Assembly: GCF_037478005.1 (NCBI RefSeq)
Contig: NZ_CP144164.1
Coordinates: 310,001-374,000 of the forward strand
Reading direction: 5' to 3'
DNA: 64,000 nt
Source of the DNA: Alteromonas sp. M12
GTDB lineage: Bacteria; Pseudomonadota; Gammaproteobacteria; Enterobacterales; Alteromonadaceae
Of the stretch, positions 35,386 through 43,663 are shown piece by piece. The translations under genes and the position numbers were made by a program. Under the pieces are notes generated by a model, which had not been told where the DNA came from, made no database searches, and saw only the letters and a list, made by a program, of their open reading frames with translations. The number at the start of each line of letters is the position of its first letter. The first letter of the stretch is position 1.

Positions 35386-36855
35386 TTACTCGCTGGCGCT
35401 ATAACCTGTGTGACTATTCTTGATCTCGTAAAAGGTGGCCTGGGCGTATTCATCAGGATCACTTGAATTATTCAGGTGATAAACCCCGACTTTGAAATAA
35501 TGATACTGGCCGTCTTGGTCGTACAAGCTTTCGCTCATATCGTAATTGGCAACCACATCACTTTTTCCTTCACGGCTTATTGTCACCGTCAGCAAATTAA
35601 CGTTAACACTAATCTGATAACTAAACTTCTCGTCCAATGCGATCCCATCTGAAGGATTACTCGCTGAATTGCTTCTCGAACCTATCATCTCAACATAGGT
35701 TTCAATATTATCACCGTCGCTGTCTTTAACACGACTCTCGTGAGCAAAGTAGACAGAACCGAGATTATTGCCCGGCAGTTTTCGATAATATAAACGCACA
35801 GGCTCATCATCGTTAGCATGGATCTGACCAATCACCACCCGTCCAATTTGATAATCTTCGCCTGTGGTTGTGACTTTATTCACCGCTAACGAAACTCGCA
35901 GGTCTCCGTCTACGCCTCCAGCATTAGCTTGACCTTGTGAGGAAGCACTGGCAAAAACCCAGTTATTTTTGTTTACACCTTGAGTGCTAATTGATGTATT
36001 ACCGCGGCGTAACATTTCTCGCAATTCTACCCGCACATAACTTGTGTTTTGCGAGGTTTTAAAGCCGTAACTTGGAGAACGCATGACTATGCCATTGTCA
36101 GCAGAAGCATAAAAATACTCGGAATTGGTGTAACCCGCAGCTAGTTCAGTCTCAAAAATGGAGTCTGAAGTTCCGCTGTTATCCTCATCAGTTGGTACAC
36201 TTAAATACCAATCTAATAAGTCGATACCCACTTCATTGGGGAAAATATCTGCGAATTCGCCATTTGCCTCTTCGCAGCTATGGACTTGTATCTCGACAAT
36301 ACTGTTGAATGTGTTTTCACTGTTTCCATCAGCAATAATCTTGATGTAGCGAGCATCAGACTCGACCAAGTTGACCAACTCAAAGCCGCTGTGCTTGCCA
36401 CTTGATTCTGCGTCGTTAAGCACACTAGTCCAACTGGCATTTTGAAGTGAAGTATCCGCCGAGGTTTCTACCGAAAAGTAGGCATTACGTTCATTGCCTT
36501 TGTACCACTTAATCGTTAAAGCCCCTACTACTTTGCTACTACCAAGATCAAGTATTAACTCTTTATTTGAGCCATTACTTGTCCATCTTGATTCAGGAGT
36601 GGTCAATCCATCAACCGCATTTGCAGGTGGATATCCACTTTCAAAACTACCATCATCACTAGCAGCAGTAATAGCGTATATCTCGTTTACACAGACCTCT
36701 GGTGTAGGCTCAACAACCACTGGAGGAATGACTGGTGGAGTTGCGGTACTTCCACTACTTCCGCCACAAGCACTGATCCCAATCGACAACATCATGACTA
36801 TCAAGGCATGGACCTTTTGGCTTTGATTGTGGCTATGTAACCGCTTTCGAAACAT
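35386..36855 (-). CDS. PL7 alginate lyase with F5/8-type (CBM32-like) domain, lipoprotein
   Basis: A 489-aa protein. A lipoprotein signal ends at Cys30 (SIGISACGG), followed by a Ser/Gly and Pro/Val linker (about 31-53). A discoidin/CBM32-like carbohydrate-binding domain follows at about 55-195 (GYPPANAVDGLTTPESRWTSNG, LILDLGSSKVV, YIKIIADGNSEN). A C-terminal PL7 catalytic domain (about 203-485) has RVELRE (275-280), QIH (344-346) and YFKVGVYHL. The first motif has Val where the neighbour has Thr. It likely acts on alginate at the cell surface. The two PL7 domains are clearly related (both have EMLRRGNT, NNWVF, IGQIHA) and may be old duplicates. Confidence 0.9.
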   Translation of the reverse strand: MFRKRLHSHNQSQKVHALIVMMLSIGISACGGSSGSTATPPVIPPVVVEPTPEVCVNEIYAITAASDDGSFESGYPPANAVDGLTTPESRWTSNGSNKELILDLGSSKVVGALTIKWYKGNERNAYFSVETSADTSLQNASWTSVLNDAESSGKHSGFELVNLVESDARYIKIIADGNSENTFNSIVEIQVHSCEEANGEFADIFPNEVGIDLLDWYLSVPTDEDNSGTSDSIFETELAAGYTNSEYFYASADNGIVMRSPSYGFKTSQNTSYVRVELREMLRRGNTSISTQGVNKNNWVFASASSQGQANAGGVDGDLRVSLAVNKVTTTGEDYQIGRVVIGQIHANDDEPVRLYYRKLPGNNLGSVYFAHESRVKDSDGDNIETYVEMIGSRSNSASNPSDGIALDEKFSYQISVNVNLLTVTISREGKSDVVANYDMSESLYDQDGQYHYFKVGVYHLNNSSDPDEYAQATFYEIKNSHTGYSASE

Positions 36856-36901
36856 ACGTTTCCCCTACAAAATGTAAAATTAATGTTACTTCTATAAAAG
36901 G

Positions 36902-36930
36902 ATTATATGCGTAAAAATTAGTTACTCCAA
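36902..36930 (-). promoter_or_regulatory. Sigma-70-like promoter of the CBM32-PL7 gene
   Basis: On the minus strand TTGGAG, a 17-base spacer, TATAAT. About ten bases upstream lies AATTGGTCT, with a partner TAACCAAAA further up, and TGGTTAACCA occurs around 36971. These words resemble the TGGT/ACCA half-sites of the other alginate promoters but are spaced differently. Confidence 0.5.
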
Positions 36931-37015
36931 GAATAATGTAAGACCAATTTGCGTTTTTGGTTATATTTGTTTGGTTAACCAGAATCCGACGTCTCTAAGG
37001 GGATTTATCGCCTTC

Positions 37016-37466
37016 GTAGCATGGCCTTCAGGCCATGGAATCTATCTAATCAAATGCGGGGTTGTAGCATGGCCTTTAGGCCATGGAATTCATCAAATCA
37101 AATGCGGGGTTGTAGCACGGCCTTTAGGCCATGGAATCTATCAAATCACACGCGCGGGGTTAAAACACCCGCCTACAGGTGGAATCTATCAAATCACACG
37201 CGCGGGGTTAAAACACCCGCCTACAGGTGGAATCTATCTAATCACTTGCGGGGTTAAACCACCCGCCTACAGGTGGAATCTATCTAATCACTTGCGGGGC
37301 TAAAGCACCCGCCTACAGGGTTGAATCCATCAAATCACACGCGCGGGGTTAAAACACCCGCCTACAGGTGGAATGCGATATATCATGGTAAACGGGGGGT
37401 TGTAGCATGGCCTTTAGGCCATGGAATCCATCAAATCACACCCACGGGGTTAAAACACCCGCCTAC
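37016..37466. repeat. REP/BIME array 5
   Basis: Four type-B hairpins followed or interspersed with six inverted type-A hairpins (GCGGGGTTAAAACACCCGCCTAC). Three A units are tandem copies about 50 bases apart with the spacer AGGTGGAATCTATC. One B unit is GTAGCACGGCCTTTAGGCCATG, a single-sided stem change. It lies between the start of the CBM32-PL7 gene and the end of kdgK. Confidence 0.92.
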
Positions 37467-37512
37467 AAGGGTAGGGGATCTAACTGATTAGAAAAGGGAA
37501 TTACCGGTTTGA

Positions 37513-38511
37513 TTAAACCGGTAATTTATAAGACTGCCAGAAATTTTCGAACAGGTCTTTAGGCATGATAGCGCCTGGTGTTTCTATTACTTTGCTTGCA
37601 GCTGCGCTAGCCGCTAAGGCAGAGGTTTTAGGATCGAAACCGGAAACTCGAGCACCAATATAAACGCCATTAAATGCATCGCCCGCTGAGGTGGTATCAA
37701 CTACATTGTCATTGGGCACAATGGGGACAACCTCTCGGCCGCCTTCGTTGATGATGATGACGTTCTTCTCGCCTTGCTTCATCACCAATTCTTTTGGCGA
37801 ATACTGCATGCACAACTCGATACATTGCTCAACGTCATCCATACCATAAAGCTTATCAAAGTCATCTACGCCAGGTAGTAATACATCGGCTATCTGGAAC
37901 GCCTTTTCGATATTTAATTTCGCAATATCGGCAGAACGCCAAAGCTGAGGGCGGTAGTTAGGATCAAACGCAATCACCACGCCAGCCTGCTGCATTTCCT
38001 CTAGTTTCTGCCAGAACAAGGATCTTTCTTCATCCAACAAAATCGCTAAACTTATGCCTGAGAAGAAGAACATTCCGGTTTCATTTAACGCCAAGGATTG
38101 CTCAGAAGACAAAGCACTAACCATGCGCTTCGCGGCAGAATCACCACGCCAATAAATGAATGAGCGCTCACCAAAATCGTCAGTAATTACCATATAACTG
38201 CCAATATGATGTGAAGCTATCTTCGGGAGAAACTGGCTGCCGATGCTCTCATTGGATAGACGAGACACCAACTCACTACTGAGTTTGTCCATTCCTAAGC
38301 ACGACATAAATTCAATGTCTAGCTCAGGAAAGGCACGTTTTAAATAGACACAAGAGTTATATAAATCGCCTGCAAATGACTTTCCAAGCTCATTCTCACT
38401 CTTGTTTACCAACTCAAGCATACACTCGCCTGCAAATACTAGCGGCCCGCTTACTTTAGTAAAAATATCCACTGACGGGTTATCGCTGGTATTTTCATTC
38501 TGATGTGACAT
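37513..38511 (-). CDS. kdgK: 2-keto-3-deoxygluconate kinase
   Basis: A 332-aa PfkB/ribokinase-family sugar kinase. The N-terminal FAGECMLELVNK, the substrate-contact region and the C-terminal signature DTTSAGDAFNG (272-282, catalytic Asp278) are present. It phosphorylates 2-keto-3-deoxygluconate to KDPG, the step after the SDR reductase in alginate catabolism; the KDPG aldolase is not in this window. It is 25 bases downstream of the KdgF-like gene in the same operon. An inverted repeat ACCGGT...ACCGGT just after the stop may end the transcript. Confidence 0.9.
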   Translation of the reverse strand: MSHQNENTSDNPSVDIFTKVSGPLVFAGECMLELVNKSENELGKSFAGDLYNSCVYLKRAFPELDIEFMSCLGMDKLSSELVSRLSNESIGSQFLPKIASHHIGSYMVITDDFGERSFIYWRGDSAAKRMVSALSSEQSLALNETGMFFFSGISLAILLDEERSLFWQKLEEMQQAGVVIAFDPNYRPQLWRSADIAKLNIEKAFQIADVLLPGVDDFDKLYGMDDVEQCIELCMQYSPKELVMKQGEKNVIIINEGGREVVPIVPNDNVVDTTSAGDAFNGVYIGARVSGFDPKTSALAASAAASKVIETPGAIMPKDLFENFWQSYKLPV

Positions 38512-38536
38512 TCATTGGTTCTCTATTTAATAAATA

Positions 38537-38872
38537 TTATAAAAAGTCTTCTCTAAGCGGGCTGAAAACATCGATTAAAATGCCAGCTTTTTTGCATACT
38601 GCGCCGTGGTCAGCATGAGGTAGCATAAAAAAGCAATCGCCAGCTTTCAATAATTGTTTTTCTTCACCCACTTGCACTTCAAATTCACCGCTTTCAATAT
38701 AGGTAACTTGAGAATGAGGATGGGCGTGAACATAACCAATCGCATTGTCGTCAAACCAGATTTTGGCCATCATAATTTGGTCGTTATAGCCCATTAATTG
38801 GCGTTTCATGCCGTTACCAATATCTTCAATTGGTTGTTTATCACCGTAAATAAACGCTTCGCTATGTGTCAT
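38537..38872 (-). CDS. kdgF: KdgF-like cupin, unsaturated uronate to DEH conversion
   Basis: A 111-aa single-domain cupin. ATG at 38872 with GGGGAA upstream is preferred over a start 13 codons earlier. Metal-binding motifs are HAHPHSQVTYIESGEFEV and MLPHADHGAVC. KdgF proteins speed the ring opening of 4,5-unsaturated monouronates from pectin or alginate to the linear ketone (DKI/DEH). The position beside kdgK and alginate lyases fits exactly. It is transcribed divergently from the GntR regulator. Confidence 0.85.
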   Translation of the reverse strand: MTHSEAFIYGDKQPIEDIGNGMKRQLMGYNDQIMMAKIWFDDNAIGYVHAHPHSQVTYIESGEFEVQVGEEKQLLKAGDCFFMLPHADHGAVCKKAGILIDVFSPLREDFL

Positions 38873-38900
38873 ATTTTTTCCCCAAGTTAATTTATGGTGG

Positions 38901-38975
38901 TATCTAATCAACTTAACCTAAAATTGTCAACCATTAATGCCCTCTTGTTGTTACCAATTTAAATTTTATTGGTAA
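38901..38975 (-). promoter_or_regulatory. Promoter and palindromic operator before kdgF-kdgK
   Basis: TTACCAAT, 9 bases, ATTGGTAA at 38951-38975, the same 25-base palindrome layout as before PL6. On the minus strand TTGACA (38930-38925) starts exactly 20 bases from the palindrome, followed by an 18-base spacer and TAGATA (38906-38901). TGTTGTTACCA at 38946-38956 is a one-mismatch FadR-type site. The element sits between kdgF and the divergent gntR gene, so it may also serve autoregulation. Confidence 0.65.
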
Positions 38976-39145
38976 TAATCTTGGGGAGGTGTATGCTAGG
39001 TTAATTACCTTAGTTGTTAAGCAAGTGTAAAGATAGACAAGGTTTATCCTAACTAAGTATTAGTACAAACCTAGGTATAAGTAAAATAAACAGAAAAGCG
39101 AAATAATAATACTAAAGCTGTAGTGTTTGGGTGAGAGGTCATAAG

Positions 39146-39877
39146 ATGAAAAATCGTCGCATGTTTTGGCAGATAGTCGAAAAAATCGAAGCGTTAATTG
39201 ATTCCGGAAAGTATCCTCCCGGCAGTCGATTACCACCCGAACGTGAATTAGCTGAAACGTTTAACGTAAGCCGCCCTACTATTAGAGAAGCAATCATTGC
39301 TTTGGAAGTAAGGGAACGGGTAGACGTGAAAACAAGTTCTGGGGTTTACGTGCTGGAAAATCCTCAAAAAGCAGAACCTGAAGTAAAAGTCAGTGCCTTT
39401 GAATTAACCCAAGCAAGAGCATTAGTTGAAGGTGAAGCCGCAGCGTTAGCAGCAGCCTCAATTACCGAACAAGAACTGGCTGAATTAGAAGCCACTTTAG
39501 TTGCCATGGAAAAAGGCATTCAACCGGAAAAGGCCGATCGCCAGTTCCACCTCATCATATCCAAGGCAACGCGAAACAACGCGGTCTCTCTAGCGGTCGA
39601 AAAATTTTGGCAATTACGAGATTCAGAACCAGAGATTGTTAACGTCTACAAAAATGTCTGCAACCGCAGCGACAGCGACCGATTAGAAGAACATCGAAAG
39701 ATATTCACCGCCCTAAAAAATCGAGATTCGGCCGAAGCAAGACAAGCAATGCATTATCATTTCAATCGATTAATCAATACATTATTCGAAATTAGCGAAG
39801 CTAAAGCCCTAGAAGAAGTGCGCAAACAATCGACCCAAACCCGCGATTTATATTCGTTGAATCATTTAGTCGATTAA
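39146..39877 (+). CDS. FadR-subfamily GntR transcriptional regulator
   Basis: A 243-aa regulator. ATG at 39146 follows GAGAGGT; an upstream GTG is less likely. The winged HTH is at about 5-72 (YPPGSRLPPERELAETFNVSRPTIREAIIALE). The C-terminal FCD effector domain (about 90-225) has a metal/ligand-type pattern (FHLIISKAT, HRKIFTALKNRD, AMHYHF). It is likely the local regulator of alginate genes, with a KDG- or DEH-like effector. The TGGT/ACCA words of the three alginate promoters match FadR-type operators in general form. Confidence 0.87.
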   Translation: MKNRRMFWQIVEKIEALIDSGKYPPGSRLPPERELAETFNVSRPTIREAIIALEVRERVDVKTSSGVYVLENPQKAEPEVKVSAFELTQARALVEGEAAALAAASITEQELAELEATLVAMEKGIQPEKADRQFHLIISKATRNNAVSLAVEKFWQLRDSEPEIVNVYKNVCNRSDSDRLEEHRKIFTALKNRDSAEARQAMHYHFNRLINTLFEISEAKALEEVRKQSTQTRDLYSLNHLVD

Positions 39878-39891
39878 TCAATCCTCCCACC

Positions 39892-40187
39892 GTAGCATGG
39901 CCTTTAGGCCATGGAATCCCACAGGATTTCGCGGGGCTAAAGCGCCCGCCTACAAGGGCCATTCCTGTAGCATGGCCTTTAGGCCATGGAATGTGACATG
40001 GAATGTACCATGGAATCCCACAGGATTTCGCGGGGCTAAAGCGCCCGCCTACAAGAGGAATTCGTTCGATTCTTGCGGGGGTGAAACACCCGCTTACAAG
40101 AGGTATTCCAATGTAGCATGGCCTTCAGGCCATGGAATGTGCCATGCAATTCCACAGGATTCTTGCGGGGTTAAAACACCCGTCTAC
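39892..40187. repeat. REP/BIME array 6
   Basis: Three type-B hairpins and four inverted type-A hairpins (GGGGCTAAAGCGCCCGCCTAC and variants). The phrase GGAATCCCACAGGATTTCGC links B to A repeatedly and recurs in array 7, showing the two arrays are copies of one another. It begins 15 bases after the gntR stop. Confidence 0.92.
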
Positions 40188-40222
40188 AGGGGGAAGTGCA
40201 AGTCATGTACAATAACATGGGA

Positions 40223-40471
40223 TCAGAGGGGCTTCATGAGCTGGAATTCGTCTATTGTCACTTTGCCATCAAATGTGTTTTTAATCTTTTCTAGCACTGT
40301 ATCAGTTGCGCTTACTTGATAACCTACGCTTTCATTACCTGCTATGACTTTAACACCATTAAAGTTGCTTAGTTCTTCACGCAGATTATCTATTGAAGCT
40401 GCACCATAAGCAGGCGCTATAACGTAAGTCATAAGTTGTCGCCTTTGGGTTTGCATCTGTTGAATTGCCAT
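40223..40471 (-). CDS. 82-aa protein of unknown function, possible I9-like inhibitor/prodomain
   Basis: Last gene of a three-gene cassette, 25 bases after the subtilase gene. ATG at 40471 has AGGA five bases upstream. The sequence MTYVIAPAYGAASIDNLREE, then VKVIAGNESVGYQVSA, ends with VTIDEFQLMKPL. It suggests a beta-alpha-beta-beta-alpha-beta fold, as in subtilisin prodomain-type (I9) inhibitors, but I see no diagnostic motif. Its position next to a subtilase makes an inhibitor or chaperone role the leading guess. Confidence 0.6.
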   Translation of the reverse strand: MAIQQMQTQRRQLMTYVIAPAYGAASIDNLREELSNFNGVKVIAGNESVGYQVSATDTVLEKIKNTFDGKVTIDEFQLMKPL

Positions 40472-40496
40472 TTTTTCCTAAACACCGTATCTCACA

Positions 40497-41654
40497 TTAT
40501 AATACAGGAATGCTAAACTTCATATTATCCCCTAATTCCAAGGGTATTGATGTCGATTTAAGCTCATCAAGGGCGAGTGTAACTCTTGATATATCTCGGT
40601 TGCAACTATGATATGTTGAATTATTAGACAATTTAGCTGCCAATATCCCGCATAACATCGGAGAAGCGTATGACGTGCCGTAAATATCGACGTTGGGTGT
40701 TTGATCTAGCGTATCGATAATACCTGCACCGGCCGCGATATAATCCACGTTCTCACCATAATCGTTATTTGGCCAATAATAATAAGTATCATCGATATCT
40801 ACAGCCTGTTGAGACCGTTCATGTTCATAACCGGGTGACGAAGGAGGACACGCCCCTTTTTTACCGAGAGCAACCGCCGTAACCACCTCGGCAAATCCCG
40901 CAGGATATTTGAGTTTTTTATTATCATTTCCACCGGCAACGACTATCACTGTTCCGTTTTTTCTAGCTTGCAGAATGACGCTTAACAAAAACTGCGGCTT
41001 TTTATCTAAGTCTCCTGCGCTAATGTTGATAATGTCACATTGATAATCTCTGGATAGTGTTAGTACCGCTGTCGCCACTTGGAGAGGATTCAATCTGGAC
41101 ACATCGGTTTCATCCATCGCACCAATAAAAAAGATTTCAGATCCTGGCGAAATACCTTCAAAACCCCCATCTTCAGTCTGTTTATTCGCTAACAAAGAAC
41201 AACAATAACGCCCATGAGGATGCTCAGCTATATTCATTTCTTTAAGCTGTCCTTGCGGATCCATTTGTCCTAGATTCTTAATATGCTGAAGTGATTCATC
41301 TATTTCTAAGCATAAATCAATGACTCCAATTCTAATATTTTGTCCACGATTAATATCACTGCTAGTTATACCATGGGCACGGTGCCACCAACCTAAAGGA
41401 CCCGTTTGGTCGATACGCTGCAAACGAATAGTAGAACCGCTAGGAGGGGCGTTTTGAGCATGACGCCAAAACCCTAGCGCAAAGGCTTTTATCTGAATAT
41501 AGTCAATATCCTTTTCTTCTACGTCGGCAATTTTAAATGGTCGAAAATCTTTAAGCTGAATACTTTCTCCATTTTTCAAAAATACATAGAGGGTCGTTGT
41601 GATTTGTTCACCCTCATGGTTTAAGATGGTCAATTCATACATACTTTGATTCAC
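40497..41654 (-). CDS. S8 family serine peptidase (subtilase)
   Basis: A 385-aa subtilisin-like protease with all catalytic parts: Asp113 (IRIGVIDLC), His147 (HPHGRYCCSLL), the oxyanion Asn243 (VVAGGNDN) and Ser328 (GTSYASP). An N-terminal region of about 100 residues has no signal peptide, so the enzyme is probably cytosolic or exported by another route. GTG at 41654 and ATG at 41642 are both possible starts; AGGAAG lies just before the GTG. It is flanked in one operon by an unrecognised 331-aa protein and an 82-aa protein. Confidence 0.85.
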   Translation of the reverse strand: MNQSMYELTILNHEGEQITTTLYVFLKNGESIQLKDFRPFKIADVEEKDIDYIQIKAFALGFWRHAQNAPPSGSTIRLQRIDQTGPLGWWHRAHGITSSDINRGQNIRIGVIDLCLEIDESLQHIKNLGQMDPQGQLKEMNIAEHPHGRYCCSLLANKQTEDGGFEGISPGSEIFFIGAMDETDVSRLNPLQVATAVLTLSRDYQCDIINISAGDLDKKPQFLLSVILQARKNGTVIVVAGGNDNKKLKYPAGFAEVVTAVALGKKGACPPSSPGYEHERSQQAVDIDDTYYYWPNNDYGENVDYIAAGAGIIDTLDQTPNVDIYGTSYASPMLCGILAAKLSNNSTYHSCNRDISRVTLALDELKSTSIPLELGDNMKFSIPVL

Positions 41655-41663
41655 TTCCTGTGG

Positions 41664-42659
41664 CTAGATTGATACATCTATTTTAGTTTGTTTTGTTCTT
41701 ATTTTTATTACAGCATAAGGTATGTTGGCAAAAGGATCGAAACCGGTTTCTAAGTATTCGTTTATATCCATTTCTTTGGGGAGTGCGACCCCATAGGTGT
41801 TATAAAAAACAGGGTCATGCTCTTCAAATTGATGTTTATACTGTTTAGGTACAACAATACTAAATCCTTTGTTTATAACACCAATTTTTATCCGCGGATT
41901 TCCCAATAAATATTCATCTTGTGCATACTTTGAGAGGGCAAATACAAAACGCGGGCTCTTTAAAATCGGCTCCTGTTCTGCACTGAATTGATTAAATAAT
42001 TCGTTAAGTACTTTTATAGCTTCATTCGCGATACCGGGGAAACCGAATGCGCTGGTGAGTTTTTTCCCTTGCTCACTTCCTAATAAACCAAATAAATCCT
42101 GCCACCATTTGGGTTTTTTATTTTCCATTATTTCTAAACTAAACTGCGCTAAACCGCCTCCAATTTGTATAGGCTGTCTGTTAAATAAGTCATTGGAGAA
42201 ATTAGCACGAAGTTTGGTGGTATCTCTGGACTGTTTAGCTGCGTTACTAATATCCAAGCCCGCTGCAATCGACCAAAATAAGGGTTTTAACAGAGAATTA
42301 GAAGTACTGTCTTGTCCTATGTCCATTCTTAACGAAGCACCAATACTGTCTTCATCAACTTCGGCTGGATGGAAGGTGGCGAGCTCAGTTTTCAAAATAA
42401 CATCCGGCTGATCTTCAGAGCCAATTATGTCAGGAACAGTTTCGTGAGGATCAAGCAATGCGTCACCTTCGAGTTTCGGATTAATATTGAAGATATGGCC
42501 CACTTGATCTTCGTCAATCAGATCTTTGTTTGACCTTCCCCTTTTTTCTTTAACACGAAAACTTCCGTCCATGGGTTTCATTTTCTGATTACTTTCAGAA
42601 AATGACTCGTCGATATTTCCTTCAACTTTATAATCTGACAACTCTCCAAACTTAGCCAA
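41664..42659 (-). CDS. Unrecognised 331-aa protein, first gene of subtilase cassette
   Basis: I do not recognise this family. The start is TTG with GGGAG eight bases upstream. The first 110 residues are charged and low in hydrophobics (KMKPMDGSFRVKEKRGRSNK, many Asp/Glu) and look disordered. The remainder is more globular, with KPKWWQDLFGLLGSEQGKK, FGFPGIANEAIKVLNELFNQF and a C-terminal strand-rich part (RIKIGVINKGFSIVVPKQY, YAVIKIRTKQTKIDVSI). No signal peptide or transmembrane helix. It lies 9 bases before the subtilase start and could be its substrate, regulator or scaffold. Confidence 0.7.
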   Translation of the reverse strand: MAKFGELSDYKVEGNIDESFSESNQKMKPMDGSFRVKEKRGRSNKDLIDEDQVGHIFNINPKLEGDALLDPHETVPDIIGSEDQPDVILKTELATFHPAEVDEDSIGASLRMDIGQDSTSNSLLKPLFWSIAAGLDISNAAKQSRDTTKLRANFSNDLFNRQPIQIGGGLAQFSLEIMENKKPKWWQDLFGLLGSEQGKKLTSAFGFPGIANEAIKVLNELFNQFSAEQEPILKSPRFVFALSKYAQDEYLLGNPRIKIGVINKGFSIVVPKQYKHQFEEHDPVFYNTYGVALPKEMDINEYLETGFDPFANIPYAVIKIRTKQTKIDVSI

Positions 42660-42774
42660 TGTGCATCTCCCTATATTTGATTGCCACGGATTTTAAAACA
42701 CCATTTTAAGTAAAGTCGATTTTGCACAAATTTCAATCAGATTTTACACTCGTAGTCAATCAGCGGCCATTCCT

Positions 42775-43594
42775 GTAGCATGGCCTTCAGGCCATGGAAT
42801 GTGCCATGGAATCCCACAGGATTTCGCGGGGTTAAAGCGCCCGCCTACAAGGGGCATACCCTGTAGCATGGCCTTTAGGCCATGGAATGTGCCATGGAAT
42901 CCCACAGGATTCTTGCGGGGTTAAAACGCCGGCCTACAAGGGCCATTCCTGTAGCATGGCCTTTAGGCCATGGAATGTGCCATGGAATCCCACAGGATTT
43001 CGCGGGGTTAAAACACCCGCCTACAAGAGGCATTCATTCGATTTTCGCGGGGCTAAAACACCCGCCTACAAGAGGCATTCATTTGATTTTCGCGGGGCTA
43101 AAGCGCCCGCCTACAAGGGGCATACCCTGTAGCATGGCCTTTAGGCCATGGAATGTGCCATGGAATCCCACAGGATTTTGCGGGGTTGAAACACCCGCCT
43201 ACAAGAGGCATCCATTCGATTCTTGCGGGGTTAAAACACCCGCCTACAAGAGGCATTCATTTGATTTTCGCGGGGCTAAAGCGCCCGCCTACAAGGGCCA
43301 TTCCTGTAGCATGGCCTTTAGGCCATGGAATCCCACATGATTTCGCGGGGCTAAAGCGCCCGCCTACAAGGGCCATTCCTGTAGCATGGCCTTTAGGCCA
43401 TGGAATCCCACACGATTTCGCGGGGCTAAAACACCCGCCTACAAGGGCCATACCTCCGTAGCATGGCCTTTAGGCCATGGAAGGAGACATGGAATGTACG
43501 AACGATCCTTGCGGGGTTAAAACACCCGCCTACAGGCCATGAACGAACGATCTAACCTTCCATGGTTTTTCACGGGGCTAAAACCACCGCCTAC
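42775..43594. repeat. REP/BIME array 7 (largest)
   Basis: About seven type-B and twelve inverted type-A hairpins in 820 bases. A-A tandems are spaced 44-45 bases apart (spacer AAGAGGCATTCATT[C/T]GATT). The array fills the gap between the subtilase cassette and the lasso ABC-transporter gene. It is open in several frames (a frame of 152 codons runs through it) but the frames are repeat translations, not genes. Confidence 0.93.
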
Positions 43595-43663
43595 AGGTGC
43601 ATCTTTGACCAAATTAAGATAGAGTAGAAGGCATTAGTCGTTTGTTCCTAGCTAACTCATTGC

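Noticed and set aside
42882..43461. Open frames of 80-152 codons with repeated PTRGI / AFRPWN / VAWPLGHG words
   Set aside because: They are translations of REP arrays in three frames. The same words appear in arrays 4, 5, 6, 8 and 9, and there is no RBS or codon bias.
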